A stretch of DNA of 64,000 nucleotides from Ceraceosorus guamensis (lineage: Eukaryota; Basidiomycota; Exobasidiomycetes; Ceraceosorales; Ceraceosoraceae). The stretch lies in assembly GCF_003144195.1 (NCBI RefSeq), contig NW_020290001.1, positions 300,717 through 364,716 on the forward strand, read 5' to 3'. Positions 10,914 through 21,015 of the stretch are shown here, piece after piece. How positions within the stretch are numbered: position 1 is the first letter of the stretch; the number at the start of each line of letters is the position of its first letter. The notes under the pieces were generated by a model. That model searched no databases. It had not been told where the DNA came from and was given only the letters and a program-made list of their open reading frames with translations. The position numbers were made by a program, and so were the translations under genes.

Positions 10914-11941
10914 GGCGGCACACCCACGCAAGCATGCACCAGAGTTTGTCAAGATCTCGGAACCAGGTGCAATGCCTATGACGGAGAGGAGTTCAGACTT
11001 CAGCTCTAGTGGATGGATTTGCAAGCCGATGTGGTCTAAGGCAAGCCGTGATTCTTGAAGCAGAAGGTCTGATTCGAGATTCTTGATTCAGATTCTTGAT
11101 TGCGAAGCGTGAGTATACTTCGAGTTCTCGTGACAGCTCAGCACGTTTTAGATTTCCAGCCAGAACAAAGATCACGAGACCTGCTTTGTGCATGCATATC
11201 TATCGAGAATTTGAATGGTCAACAGCAAAAGGTAGGTACATGTATCTTGTATGCAAGATGCTGTAGGCATTGCTTATACATGAATTGAAATTGCGGCGAG
11301 GTTTTTATGTATCAAAAGTCAACTTTTTGAGTTTTGAGTCTTTGAGTCATAGTGTGGGCGCGTGTCCGTTTTCTAAGACTTCGCCGTCTGCGCGTGCCAC
11401 TTTTCCTGATGTTCAAGATTATCGTGCTATCGTCTTGAGTTGACCCTATCGCGCCCTGCATGGAGCATCAAGGATCAAGTTCGTGCGTCTAACAGAGTTT
11501 ACCGATTCTTGATTGAAAGAGTCACGGTATCTTGATTTTCGTTGGTGTAATCTTTCAGGTAACTCCGGCAGCACACGCTTTGCCATTGACCAGTGACAGA
11601 AGAATGAGATGTGCTCACATGTTGTGCTCTAACACTAGTCTCGTGCGCGAAATTCAGATGTAAGAAAGTGGTACTTGGCATGGTAGGCAAATGCCGAGCT
11701 TAACGTTGCTCAATCGGATGCAGCATCGGACACAAGCCGACCTCTGGTCAGGCATGTACAGTACAAGCTGCAAGTAGGCATTGCATCATCTTCCGGTAAG
11801 CGCTTTCTGAGTGTGCGAGGCTGGTCACTATCAACATCGAAGTCCCTTAGCAGAAAAAGACACCGTAAAGGGACTTGCCACATGCCCGCTTGCGAAAAAA
11901 AAAGAGTGATGACATGCAATGCATCGAGACGTGTGCCAGAC
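10914..11941. other. intergenic between PRMT start and carrier gene 3' end
   Basis: No gene seen. It contains the PRMT promoter and a block of GATTCTTGATTC-like motifs (11041-11110 and around 11505-11540). DNA is locally AT-richer than the genes. Confidence 0.45.
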
Positions 11942-13659
11942 CTACAAATCCGCCTCAGCCAGGGCTCTGCCGACCACCTCAAAGCTGGCGATCATGATGC
12001 CACAGGCGGGCGCAACCTTGGCGATGCGGGGAGTGAGACCCTTCCACAGCCCAGACGTGCCTTCTTGTGCTACAATATTGCGAATGGCCGCCAAAGTGCC
12101 TTGCCGACTCGAAGAGGCTCTCGTCGATGCACGTCCTGCGGGACCGAGGGTATTGCTCAAGCGCTGCGATTGCGAAGCCTCGCCTTCCGACCGAGACTCC
12201 GAAGCTTGTAACCTGGTCTTGAGCAGGTCGAAAGGATGCGTCACCACAGCGGCCGCGGTTCCGGAAGTCGCCCCGGCCACAAAAGCGACCACAAATTCGT
12301 GACTATTGTCCTTCGCATTGCCTTCTCCCAATCCGCCCCCAGTCAGAACGCGCTTCAGACCTTCGTAGCCCATGAAATAGATGGCTGAGAACGGCACGTC
12401 GCGCCAGAGCGTTGCCGTAAGTCCGCGCCAAAGTACCAACGGTCCCTCCGATGTCACTTCGCCTCGCAAGGAGCGCACGAGAGCCGAAAGGTTGGAAGTC
12501 TTGCTCGTCGTCGTGGCTTGTAGCCGCGTGCGCACGAGTTCGAGAGGCGTTACTAGAGTTGCTGAGATGCTGCGCGCAAGCGCACCTGCGATCAGTGAAG
12601 AACCGAGGGAATGTAGAGTGACAGCCGCCAAAGGGTTTGCGTTCAAATCTGCAGCAGCGACGTTTCGAGATTCCAAAGACAGAAACTTGTCGCGAAGGGC
12701 ATCGTAGCAAGTCATGTACGTCACTTGAGACGGGACCGTCATGAGTCTGTAAGTGAAATGATAGAATAAGGTGAGCGGCATTTCCAGAATTCTCTGATGT
12801 CAGTGTGCCAGTACTCACAGCGTGGGACTTAGACCTCTCCATAAACCTCTTGCGCCCTCTAATCTCCATATCTTTATCATTCCGTCCGCAAGCCCAGTGA
12901 GCCTCCTATCGCCGGCACTATGTTCCAGCTGCTTGACCGCTTCAACGCGGTCCGGAAAAGCACATATAGTTGCTGAGTTGCGAGCATGCTGCGCGATCGC
13001 TGCGTTGCTACTGGCACCACGAGCGTAGCGGGCCGTTTGGGCTGTGCTCCGTACAGACCGGCTATGGTTGTGTACCAGATCGGTGCCCGTGCTGGGATGT
13101 TTGGAAGGTCGCATAGTGACTGAGCTGCTTCCTGCACCGCCCCTTGAAGGTCCGACCACTACTCGTGGGTCGTGGACGCAGGTCAGAGCTGCGTCGCCAT
13201 TCGAGGTGAAGAATGTGGCGTGGCAACAGGTGGCAGGATTGGAGGGAGCGGACCGCAATGCGCTGATACCGGGGCCAGTGGCTGGACGTGAGCTCGGCCC
13301 AGGCAAGGGTGAGGCCGGTGGGCCTATAGGTGAAAGTCTGTTGGATGGCACGAATAGCGGCTCCACAGCCGCCTGCGTCTGCAGGCGCGTCTTGACCACA
13401 TCGAAAGGGGTCACTGCAAAGGGAGCGGCCTGCTTGAGCGAATGCCCGTTCCGAAGATGCCCAATGAACCAGCGTACTCACTTGTCAAGCTGGTGAGCAC
13501 AGCGCCTGAGCAAGCGGCAACAGCTTTCTGACCACGAGTGACCGGCTTCCTTGCATTCGACTCTATGCTCCTCTGCAAGCCCATGGCGCTGCTTTCAGCC
13601 GCATGTTGGCCATTCGCCGTCTCGTTTAGCACGTGCGCAGAAGTGATTGTAGTGGCCAT
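11942..13659 (-). CDS. MTM1: mitochondrial carrier, SLC25A39/40 (MTM1) type
   Basis: Inner-membrane carrier. SLC25A39 is known to be needed for mitochondrial glutathione import, and yeast Mtm1 was linked to manganese and iron-sulfur homeostasis. Exons 13659-13482, 13413-12819 and 12746-11942 encode 525 residues. Three carrier repeats have the signatures TPFDVVKTRLQ (from 61), TPLELVRTRLQ and HPFDLLKTRLQ, each followed by a GLWRGL/LWRGL/GLWKGL element. A long loop in the first matrix segment (about 72-230) has the Cys cluster ATCCHATFF...ALTC (C122, C123, C138). A Cys-bearing matrix loop is typical of SLC25A39/40 and not of other carriers. The loop is longer here than in animal proteins. Transport substrate is inferred from the family. 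Confidence 0.85.
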
Positions 13660-15044
13660 GAGGGCAGCCAGTTGAGTTTGAAAGACCAACGAGATGCAAC
13701 GTCAGACTGCAGGGGACGGAGAACCAGTCTGAGAAAGGGCTGGCCTTGTGTCGCTGTGGGTGGCGATGCCAGCTTGGTTCCACGCCTGAGCTTCGAGGTC
13801 GAACTGACAGAGGTAGCGACAGGGTGGTGTACGAGTGAGAAGTGGAAAAGAGAAGATGGCGCAGGAGTGTGATGTAGTCAACATTCAAGTTGCACCTCGT
13901 TCTCACTTCGAATCGATCAGTCAGCTAGCATGTGTGCGTCCTTTGCAGTCATCAGTAGTAACATCACGTTGCATATGATCGTGAATATGCCGAGCGGTGC
14001 ACGCCTGCTGACGTGAAGAAAGTTTGCCATCAGCAGAAGCATACTGTACGTGCTGCAGCGTAGCTGCGACGCACACTCGCACCACTGCGCGCTGAGTAGG
14101 TATGACAAGCAGGTTGCCGCGCATGTTGACACACTCCTCCTGTGCTTGCTGCAGCACAGTAGTAGTCACGAGTATCCGCGCGCCCAACGAAGCTGGGAGC
14201 GACCGCGCTTATCCGATTTGGATTCACCATTGGATCCAGCAGCATCAGCATCAGTCGTGAGTCACGAGTCACTCAGTGATATATACGGTACGGATACGGT
14301 GCTGTATAGCGTGTCAGTGATGGCTTAGCGAGGGCTGCAAACATGGACAGCATATAACCACGACCCACGACTCACGACCTATACGATTCACGACTTTTGA
14401 CTTTGTCCCGACGTCCCGTTGACTCAAGCAGGCCGCTCACGGGCGATCAAACGTCGCACCACCAACCACCACGGTGTCGCTGACCCTGCATCAGCCCTAA
14501 AAAGGATATATATATACGTGCAGCTAATCGTCAGCACCTGCGCTTGCAGAGCGGCAGCAGCGAGCAGCAGGGTGCAGCAAGCATACGGAGAGAGCACCCG
14601 CAGGCCCCTTCAGATCCAGAGTCGTGACTCGTGGGTGAGTGTACCTACAGTGTGAGTCTTGAGTATATGCAGTCACAGTCGTGCTTCCAACGCACGCGCT
14701 CGCGTAGGCCATGTGGAGGTGCTGTAAGGTGATTCTGAAGCGGTGCAAGTGCAATCGTGAAAGGAGCTCATCATCACCCTGCCGCCTGCGTTCGACACTT
14801 GGATCCTCGTTCAAATGACGCTGAACGAGCCAGTCGGTCGGCCGGCGTGCGTGCGTGCGTGCGTGCTTGCTATGTGGCCTAGAGGGCCTACCTGATCGCT
14901 CACACCGCCCCCTAACAAACACCTGATGTCGGCCGGAATCGTGAATGTGGCGCTTGACTCTTCCCGATGATCTTCCACCACTAAGCTCCGCCCATCATAC
15001 CCGACCACACCGCCACCGTGAAGCCTCTTTGCCCCTCAACCAAC
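13660..15044. other. divergent promoter region, carrier and hydrolase genes
   Basis: No gene supported. Both flanking genes read outwards, so this 1.4 kb holds two promoters. It contains TCGTGAGTCACGAGTCAC (about 14254-14275), CACGACTCACGAC...GATTCACGAC (about 14360-14400) and a TATATATACG stretch near 14508. Confidence 0.5.
14254..14402. repeat. cluster of TCGTGA/TCACGA motifs
   Basis: Two groups of near-palindromic GTCGTGAGTCACGAGTC and CACGACTCACGACC...GATTCACGACT lie about 90 bases apart. It is one of the densest occurrences of this intergenic motif family. Confidence 0.6.
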
Positions 15045-16493
15045 ATGGAGGCACACAGCACTTCCAATGGCCCAGCCTACGATGCCGTGCAAAGCACTTC
15101 CACTGCCGCACCACAGACGGTCGATGCAGCCACCAAGGAGGCGCTCAAGTCGCAGCATCCCGACAAGTCCAGTTTGAGACCCAAGAGCTTGCTTACAAGG
15201 CTGGTGACGTACGCCATGCAATTACCGAACCTCACCCCACTCTGGGCACTTCACATCACCAGCCCTATGGGTCCCATGCCTCACATCCTTGATCTCCCCT
15301 CGAGAGACGCAGGTCGCACGATTCCCATCTACGTCTTCATACCTCCCGCTGCGCACCGACGCAAGGCGAACAGTGAGGAGGAGGCATTCACGGGCACCAC
15401 TCGTCCTTGCCTCGTAGACTTTCATGGCGGCAGCTTCGTCATGGGCGGGCCGCTCGAGCAAGCCCCTTGGTGCGCATCTCTCGCTCGATCTGGTGTCATC
15501 GCCATATCCGTCCACTACCGCATGGGTCCCGTTTGGGACTTTCCCGCCGCTTTATTGGACGCCGAGGATGTGGTCAAGGCCGTGTTGGATGCCAAAGATG
15601 ATGCTGAAGGAGGCAAGACGGAGGCGGGTCGATACCTCAGACGTGAAATTGCGCGACGCTCGGATGACCGCATCACAGGCATCGAGGAGCAGCACGTGGG
15701 TCTGAGCGGATTCAGCAGTGGCGGAAACATCGCTCTCAACATGCTGCTGTCCATTCCTGCACATCTGAATGGTCAAAATGGCATGCCATCGGTCTCGCAC
15801 ACTGGCGATTGGCCCTCACCATTCATCAACGCATCTGAAACCCTTCGACAAATTCCAGCCTTGCTCTTCTTTCCATCTTTGGACGCTAGACAGTCTCCCT
15901 TTGAGAGGAGCAGGCCACAGGGCTTGCCACCACCAGGTCAAGTAGGACTGTTTCTGGAGAAAGCTACAGATCAGGCGTACTTGCCGATGGAGCTGCGGGC
16001 CCATCTACGCGCCAGTCCTGGTCTGGCCCCTCTGGGAATGCCAGGAGGGCCGCGAGAAGAGATAGAGGTCCGCAAGCAGGCTGCCAGAGAAGCGGGACTC
16101 ATGCCTGAAGTCACCACTCCTGTCGACGAGACTTTGCCTACACGAAAAGGTGCGACTCACGACGCCGAGTCTCAACAGCTTGACTGCATGCTCCCAAACA
16201 CACGCGCCGTTCTCATTCTCCCAGAATTGGATAATCTGTCAGAGCAGTCCGAAATTTGGGTCAAAGCATTGCAGGCTGCAGACAAGGCGGAGATCTCGTC
16301 CGACACGGATGGCAGCCTCATCTCGCAACCTCTGCAGGCTTCATCTGCCAAGGTCCGAGTGCACCGCATCAAGGGCATGACGCACGGATTCGTCACCTTC
16401 CCAGACGCTTTCTTGGATCAAAAGACCAGGGAGCGCAAAGCCAAGGTCAACGAGCAAGCGCGGCAGTTTGTAGTCGACATGTGGCGTCAATAG
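15045..16493 (+). CDS. alpha/beta hydrolase (lipase/esterase, HSL-like)
   Basis: A single-exon 482-residue hydrolase of the alpha/beta hydrolase-3 type, probably an intracellular carboxylesterase, since no signal peptide is seen. The oxyanion-hole motif HGGSF is at 127-131. The nucleophile elbow GFSSG is at 222-226, with S224 predicted catalytic. The probable catalytic histidine is in MTHGFVTF near the C terminus, and the acid residue probably lies in the LPELDNLSEQ segment. The ATG at 15045 was chosen because the frame upstream of it has no other ATG. It runs tail-to-tail with the ICMT-like gene. The substrate cannot be told. Confidence 0.85.
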   Translation: MEAHSTSNGPAYDAVQSTSTAAPQTVDAATKEALKSQHPDKSSLRPKSLLTRLVTYAMQLPNLTPLWALHITSPMGPMPHILDLPSRDAGRTIPIYVFIPPAAHRRKANSEEEAFTGTTRPCLVDFHGGSFVMGGPLEQAPWCASLARSGVIAISVHYRMGPVWDFPAALLDAEDVVKAVLDAKDDAEGGKTEAGRYLRREIARRSDDRITGIEEQHVGLSGFSSGGNIALNMLLSIPAHLNGQNGMPSVSHTGDWPSPFINASETLRQIPALLFFPSLDARQSPFERSRPQGLPPPGQVGLFLEKATDQAYLPMELRAHLRASPGLAPLGMPGGPREEIEVRKQAAREAGLMPEVTTPVDETLPTRKGATHDAESQQLDCMLPNTRAVLILPELDNLSEQSEIWVKALQAADKAEISSDTDGSLISQPLQASSAKVRVHRIKGMTHGFVTFPDAFLDQKTRERKAKVNEQARQFVVDMWRQ

Positions 16494-16706
16494 ATGCATT
16501 TGGCACTGTGTTGCTCGAATGCAGCACAAGAATCCATGCAGCATCAGGTGCGTGGCGAGAGGAGTTTTGAATCGGCGCCCGTATGTGTGGCAGGCAAATT
16601 ATATGTGGGCCCAGCAAGCCGCTTCGTCCAAGGTCCTTTGCGAGATCACGCTTGCGGTCGTGAGGGTAGCCGACCGTGTCGCCTTTCGCGCATGGGATTT
16701 CCTCTT

Positions 16707-17528
16707 TCACCAGACGAATGGAAACACTCTCCATCGCTTGGCGAGGTAATTGTCGTACTCTTGACCAAAATGCTTGCGCATCATGCTCTCCTCATCGGCA
16801 ATCCTTGTTGGAACGACCCACAGCCCTGTCCTTAGCGTCTGAATAGCTTCGAGACAGAGCACAGCGCGCGCAATAGCGCGAGGATTGAGACTGATGCTCT
16901 TGACGCCTCCAACAACGTCCACCATCCAAGAAGGCAAAGCATAAGTGGCTGACTCGAAGAGCGGCTTATCGTCCAGCAGATAGACGAGAACGTTGAGAGG
17001 TCCCAGCAAGACGGTCGTCATGCCTATGTAAGCAAAGAAGAGACCGAAATAAGAAGGATGAGCGAGGTACTTGTAGGGTCCTGTCTTGACCAGATTCTGC
17101 TCGTCTTTGACCTGCAGACGGAAGGTGAAGAATTCCTTCAATGCCCTGTAGCACCAATAGCGGATAGCGCCGGCGAAGATGGTGCTGATGTAGAGTGGGG
17201 TGACGGCTGTCAAGTATGCGCTTGAAGGACGCGCATGCACCACATCGATCGGTTGCACATTGCGAGAATCAAAGAAGAGCTTCAACAAGAAGAGGCCTTG
17301 AGCGCCACCGGATATGGCGGAGCCTTTCATGTACAGGAAATATTCTACCTTGCGGATGATCGACTGGGAATCCTTCGGCTTGAGGATGCGGTCTTCCTGC
17401 TGCTCCTCGCCTGACGCCCAGCTTGCCGCTGGCTTCTCGATGGAGCCGCTGGGATCGTTGTTGGACACATAGATCGCGATGCCCGCTAGGGACGCCGTAA
17501 AGGCTTGCAAAGCGAGTGAGGTCGACAT
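16707..17528 (-). CDS. isoprenylcysteine carboxyl methyltransferase family protein
   Basis: A single-exon 273-residue multi-pass membrane protein. The C-terminal half carries the ICMT-family signature: GPYKYLAHPSYFG (SAM-binding region), then IADEESMMRKHFG, YDNYLAKRW and PFVW at the end. STE14/ICMT enzymes methylate the C-terminal prenylcysteine of Ras and a-factor-like proteins in the ER membrane. Four or more hydrophobic segments are visible (for example YLTAVTPLYISTIFAG and LFFAYIGMTTVLLG). The N-terminal part before residue 70 is less conserved. A related isoprenylcysteine-methyltransferase-like paralogue of unknown substrate is possible. Confidence 0.8.
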   Translation of the reverse strand: MSTSLALQAFTASLAGIAIYVSNNDPSGSIEKPAASWASGEEQQEDRILKPKDSQSIIRKVEYFLYMKGSAISGGAQGLFLLKLFFDSRNVQPIDVVHARPSSAYLTAVTPLYISTIFAGAIRYWCYRALKEFFTFRLQVKDEQNLVKTGPYKYLAHPSYFGLFFAYIGMTTVLLGPLNVLVYLLDDKPLFESATYALPSWMVDVVGGVKSISLNPRAIARAVLCLEAIQTLRTGLWVVPTRIADEESMMRKHFGQEYDNYLAKRWRVFPFVW

Positions 17529-18579
17529 GATGAGAAGAGCGCTGTCTGGGTTCGGCAGAACACTCTTAGATCTTCGTGCTGGGGTGAAGGTAGAGGACTG
17601 AGCTGCGCCTAATGACTCGCAGCTCTCTGAGCCCCGTCAGACGGTGGACTCTGCGATGGTGCACGCACGGGCATCAGCGCGATTCGGACATTGGCACAAG
17701 GCAGGTGACAATAATGTTGCCGCTGGATAAGATTGCTTGTCAGACCCATGAGTAGCCGTACCGGCATGAGTGCATGTAGACCCCCACGGGTCCGTCCGCT
17801 CTCCTCCATTCTAATCGCGCGCATGCGCCTACTCCGGTTCGCATTGCAGGACAGCATCGGCTCGGACTCCTCTCCCTTGCTACAGTAGCAATGCCCTCCA
17901 CTTTCCTCGCGTAAGCAGGGCATCAACAGAGCTCTCTTGGACCGAGGTGTTGAATCTGAAGTATATAAACTTTGACAGGCGATGCTCCCAGGGTTGGCGC
18001 TAGCGTGCGCGAAGTGAAAGCATCGTGAGCGTGATTGCAGTTAGTCTTGAGTTGAAGGACCGCGACCGTGACTGTTGCTCCCGCTAAGTTCATTTAGTGA
18101 TTGTTTGCGGCAGCTTCGGCCCGATCGGATGAATCGGCCATGCAGGCTCGACAACACAGCAGCACGCGGGCCTGCCGATGCTGAGACCGTGTCATGCATG
18201 CAGCAGCAGGCATGCATGGCGCGGGTGCCAGACGGCGCTCCGCGGATTGTCGATACCAGGCAATCACGTGCCGCAATGCCTTGCAAGCCCTTCTTTTGCC
18301 TCACAGCGGTGAAATCACGATCGAAGAACGCGTCAATTGCGAACATTCAAAGATTGGACATCAGAAGCTAATTCAAATCGCGAGTGTAAGCAAGAACCTC
18401 TTGCACAACTTTCGATCACGCTTCTCGCCCAAATGTTCAAGTTGACTGCTCATCCAACCTCCTGGCCAGCATCGCCGTTGTCGGCCTTGATGCGCATCAT
18501 TCCTTTTCTTAGCTGCGGTCGATTGTAAGAGGCCGCAGTGTAGTCAAACGTGTTCCACGACTGCCTGCCGAGGACAACG
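17529..18579. other. divergent promoter region, ICMT-like and SPRY genes
   Basis: No gene supported. A TATA-like GTATATAAAC sits near 17958-17967. Two purine-poor tracts precede the plus-strand gene. Open frames here have no recognisable features. Confidence 0.45.
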
Positions 18580-20820
18580 ATGAGCGCCGCTCAGCGCGCA
18601 TACATAGCCAAGTCCGCTCCTCACCTCTTGGACGAAGTCACGCCCGAAACCACCTCGGGACGCCCGTCTTCCGCCGCACCTCAATCAGGCAGCGCTTCTC
18701 CTGCTGCGTCAGTCTCCCCAGGGAGCTCTAGCAGAACAAGTCCGGCTTCAGATGCAGACGCGGATGGCCTGCCTGCCGAGAGCCTCGCGGCTGACCATTT
18801 CCCTCACGAAAGGCGCGCTTCAGGAACACCGGGAGGCACACCGAGCGGCTTGAGCGGAAACTCGGCCGCAAACGTCTCTAGCTCTCACACTGTGCCGCCT
18901 GGATTTAGAGGACCTGTGCCCAAGGATGGAGATGCCGAAGAGATCATCCCGCATCCTCCGCTCCTGCCCACCATCGGCAGCGCCACGCTTTTCAGCCCGA
19001 CCAATACACCTCTGAACCGCAACGGCTGGCGCTACACACCCGCCGGGCCAGCTTCCTCTCTGCTGCCCCAGACCGTCTACCGCACTCTCGAACAAGAGCC
19101 TGCAGGCGTGCATTGGAGCTGGGCAGATCGTAGTGCCTTCACCAAGATGAGCGCCGACGCCGATGTGGTTTCTGCCGATAAGGGATTCAGATCTGCAAGG
19201 GCCAACGTTCCGGTCAGACATGGAGCTTGGTACGTTGAGGTCCACATCCTAGAACCGGAGGTGCTTGTCCAAGGTGTGGGCGCCTTGGGCGCTCTTCCCG
19301 CTCCCGCGCGTGATGGACCTCACGTTCGCCTTGGTTGGGCTAGGCGCGAGGCACCATTGAATGCCCCAGCAGGGTTCGACGGCTACTCGTACGGCTACAG
19401 GTCCGCAACGGGCGAGAGAGTTTGGCTTTCTCGGCCTGGCGCCTACGGCAAGCCTTTCGGTCCTGGCGATGTGATTGGCCTCTGGATTCGTCTGCCTATG
19501 CCGGATCAGCACAAGGAAGATCGACCTTCTCACGAGAAGCTGGGGGTCGAGACGGTCATCCGTCGGAAGCGGATTCCAATCCGGTACCGAGGTCAAGTGT
19601 ACTTTGAACAGCTTGAGTACGCTCCAACAAAGGAGATGGAGGCGCTTGCAGAGCAGAGCAAGAAGGGGCTGCATCGATGGAACGCCCCCTCCTCCACGGA
19701 CGCACAAAGTGGAGCAGCTGAAATTGAGACCGCTGCACTTTCCGGCCATTCGACCGCGAAAGCATCGCAGCCATCGTCAAGTCAGTCCGCAGCCGGCGGA
19801 GGTGGGAAGAAGCGCAGGAATTTGGCGCCTCGTCCAGAGGTCTCTGATGAGCCAAAAGGTAGACCCTTGTCAGACTTAGGACCTCATTCTCGCATCGGTT
19901 TCGTGCTCAATGGAGAACCACAAGGAATAGCTTTTGATCATCTCTTCGACTTTCGACCGCTAAAGCGCCCTACGACGACGGCCCAAGAGGCAGCAGCAAA
20001 TGGGAAAAAGAAGACGAGTGGCGCGGCATCAGGGGCGACAAAGCTCGGGCTAGCGGATGCAGAGGAGGGTCAAGCCATCATCACGAGCAGTAGCAGCGTA
20101 GCTAGCATCATGAAGAGCCGGGAAAATCACGCAGATGATGGCAGTTTGGGGTACTTTCCCTTTGTCTCGTGCTATGGTGGCGCAAGAGCGAAGATCGTTG
20201 CAGATCCTGATCATTGGGCATTTCCGCCCTCAGTCGACCTTGAGGCGCAATTGGAAATCGCGGGGCTCGGTCCCTTCGGATCAAGGGTCGCAAGCGTCGA
20301 TCCCGGCGCAAAAGGCCCTAGTTCTGGCGGGCCTTCTTCTGGATCTTTGCCCTCTTGGCAGGGTCTTTCTGCTCGCTACGGCGAGTACATGGCCGAGCAG
20401 TGGGTGCTCGATCAATCTGATGAGGTGCGCGCAGCTTCAAAAGCCGATGGCGCCAAAGAGGCAGCGCTTCGAGCGGAGCTGGAAGAGGACGCCAGGGAGA
20501 AAGCGGCGAGGGCGCGCAAGAACAAGCGCAAGTTCCCAGGCGTGGCGGGGAGGGATAGGCACAAGAAGAAGAATCAGTACACTTCTGGCAATCAAGGAAG
20601 GTCTGGCAGCGCGCTCAGAAGAGCCTCATCGAGTCGCTTTGACACTGCGAGCCCTTCCACTACCCCTGCGCCGCTTACGGCAGGACACGATCAGACCCCG
20701 CCGCTGGATCAGTACAACGAGTCACAAACGCCGGTCGACGGCGAAGCAGAGGATGCTGCTAGCGGGAGCGAAAGCGTTGGTGGCCCGTACATACATGAGG
20801 GCGGGCCAGGCAATGAATAA
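18580..20820 (+). CDS. ASH2/Bre2-like SPRY protein, COMPASS subunit
   Basis: Likely the Ash2/Bre2 subunit of COMPASS, which supports histone H3K4 methylation in the nucleus. A single exon encodes 746 residues. After a Ser/Pro-rich N terminus, the SPRY domain begins around residue 178 (HWSWADRSAFTKMSADADVV) and continues with GAWYVEVHILEPE, VRLGWARREA and GFDGYSYGYRS. It resumes after a large insertion as LGPHSRIGFVLNGEPQGIAF and YFPFVSCYGGARAKIV. This split SPRY with the GYSYGYRS motif is the Ash2/Bre2 form. The C-terminal part is charged (KARARKNKRK) and may bind partners or DNA. No PHD finger is seen. The ATG at 18580 is the first in frame. Confidence 0.85.
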   Translation: MSAAQRAYIAKSAPHLLDEVTPETTSGRPSSAAPQSGSASPAASVSPGSSSRTSPASDADADGLPAESLAADHFPHERRASGTPGGTPSGLSGNSAANVSSSHTVPPGFRGPVPKDGDAEEIIPHPPLLPTIGSATLFSPTNTPLNRNGWRYTPAGPASSLLPQTVYRTLEQEPAGVHWSWADRSAFTKMSADADVVSADKGFRSARANVPVRHGAWYVEVHILEPEVLVQGVGALGALPAPARDGPHVRLGWARREAPLNAPAGFDGYSYGYRSATGERVWLSRPGAYGKPFGPGDVIGLWIRLPMPDQHKEDRPSHEKLGVETVIRRKRIPIRYRGQVYFEQLEYAPTKEMEALAEQSKKGLHRWNAPSSTDAQSGAAEIETAALSGHSTAKASQPSSSQSAAGGGGKKRRNLAPRPEVSDEPKGRPLSDLGPHSRIGFVLNGEPQGIAFDHLFDFRPLKRPTTTAQEAAANGKKKTSGAASGATKLGLADAEEGQAIITSSSSVASIMKSRENHADDGSLGYFPFVSCYGGARAKIVADPDHWAFPPSVDLEAQLEIAGLGPFGSRVASVDPGAKGPSSGGPSSGSLPSWQGLSARYGEYMAEQWVLDQSDEVRAASKADGAKEAALRAELEEDAREKAARARKNKRKFPGVAGRDRHKKKNQYTSGNQGRSGSALRRASSSRFDTASPSTTPAPLTAGHDQTPPLDQYNESQTPVDGEAEDAASGSESVGGPYIHEGGPGNE

Positions 20821-21015
20821 TGATACGTAGAATTTGCAATTTGTACCATACACTCTCGACAATTTCAGCCGTTTCCAAGTCTTGCTCATCTGCGCGTCTT
20901 GATTGCTCTAGTACACGCACCGCCACCTCTTCCCCCCCTCCTGTGTAAGCCTGGCGCCTCTTTGTGGGCTAGAGTCAAAGCAACAGCGCAGAAGTGCGCC
21001 GCAGCTCTCAGCCCT

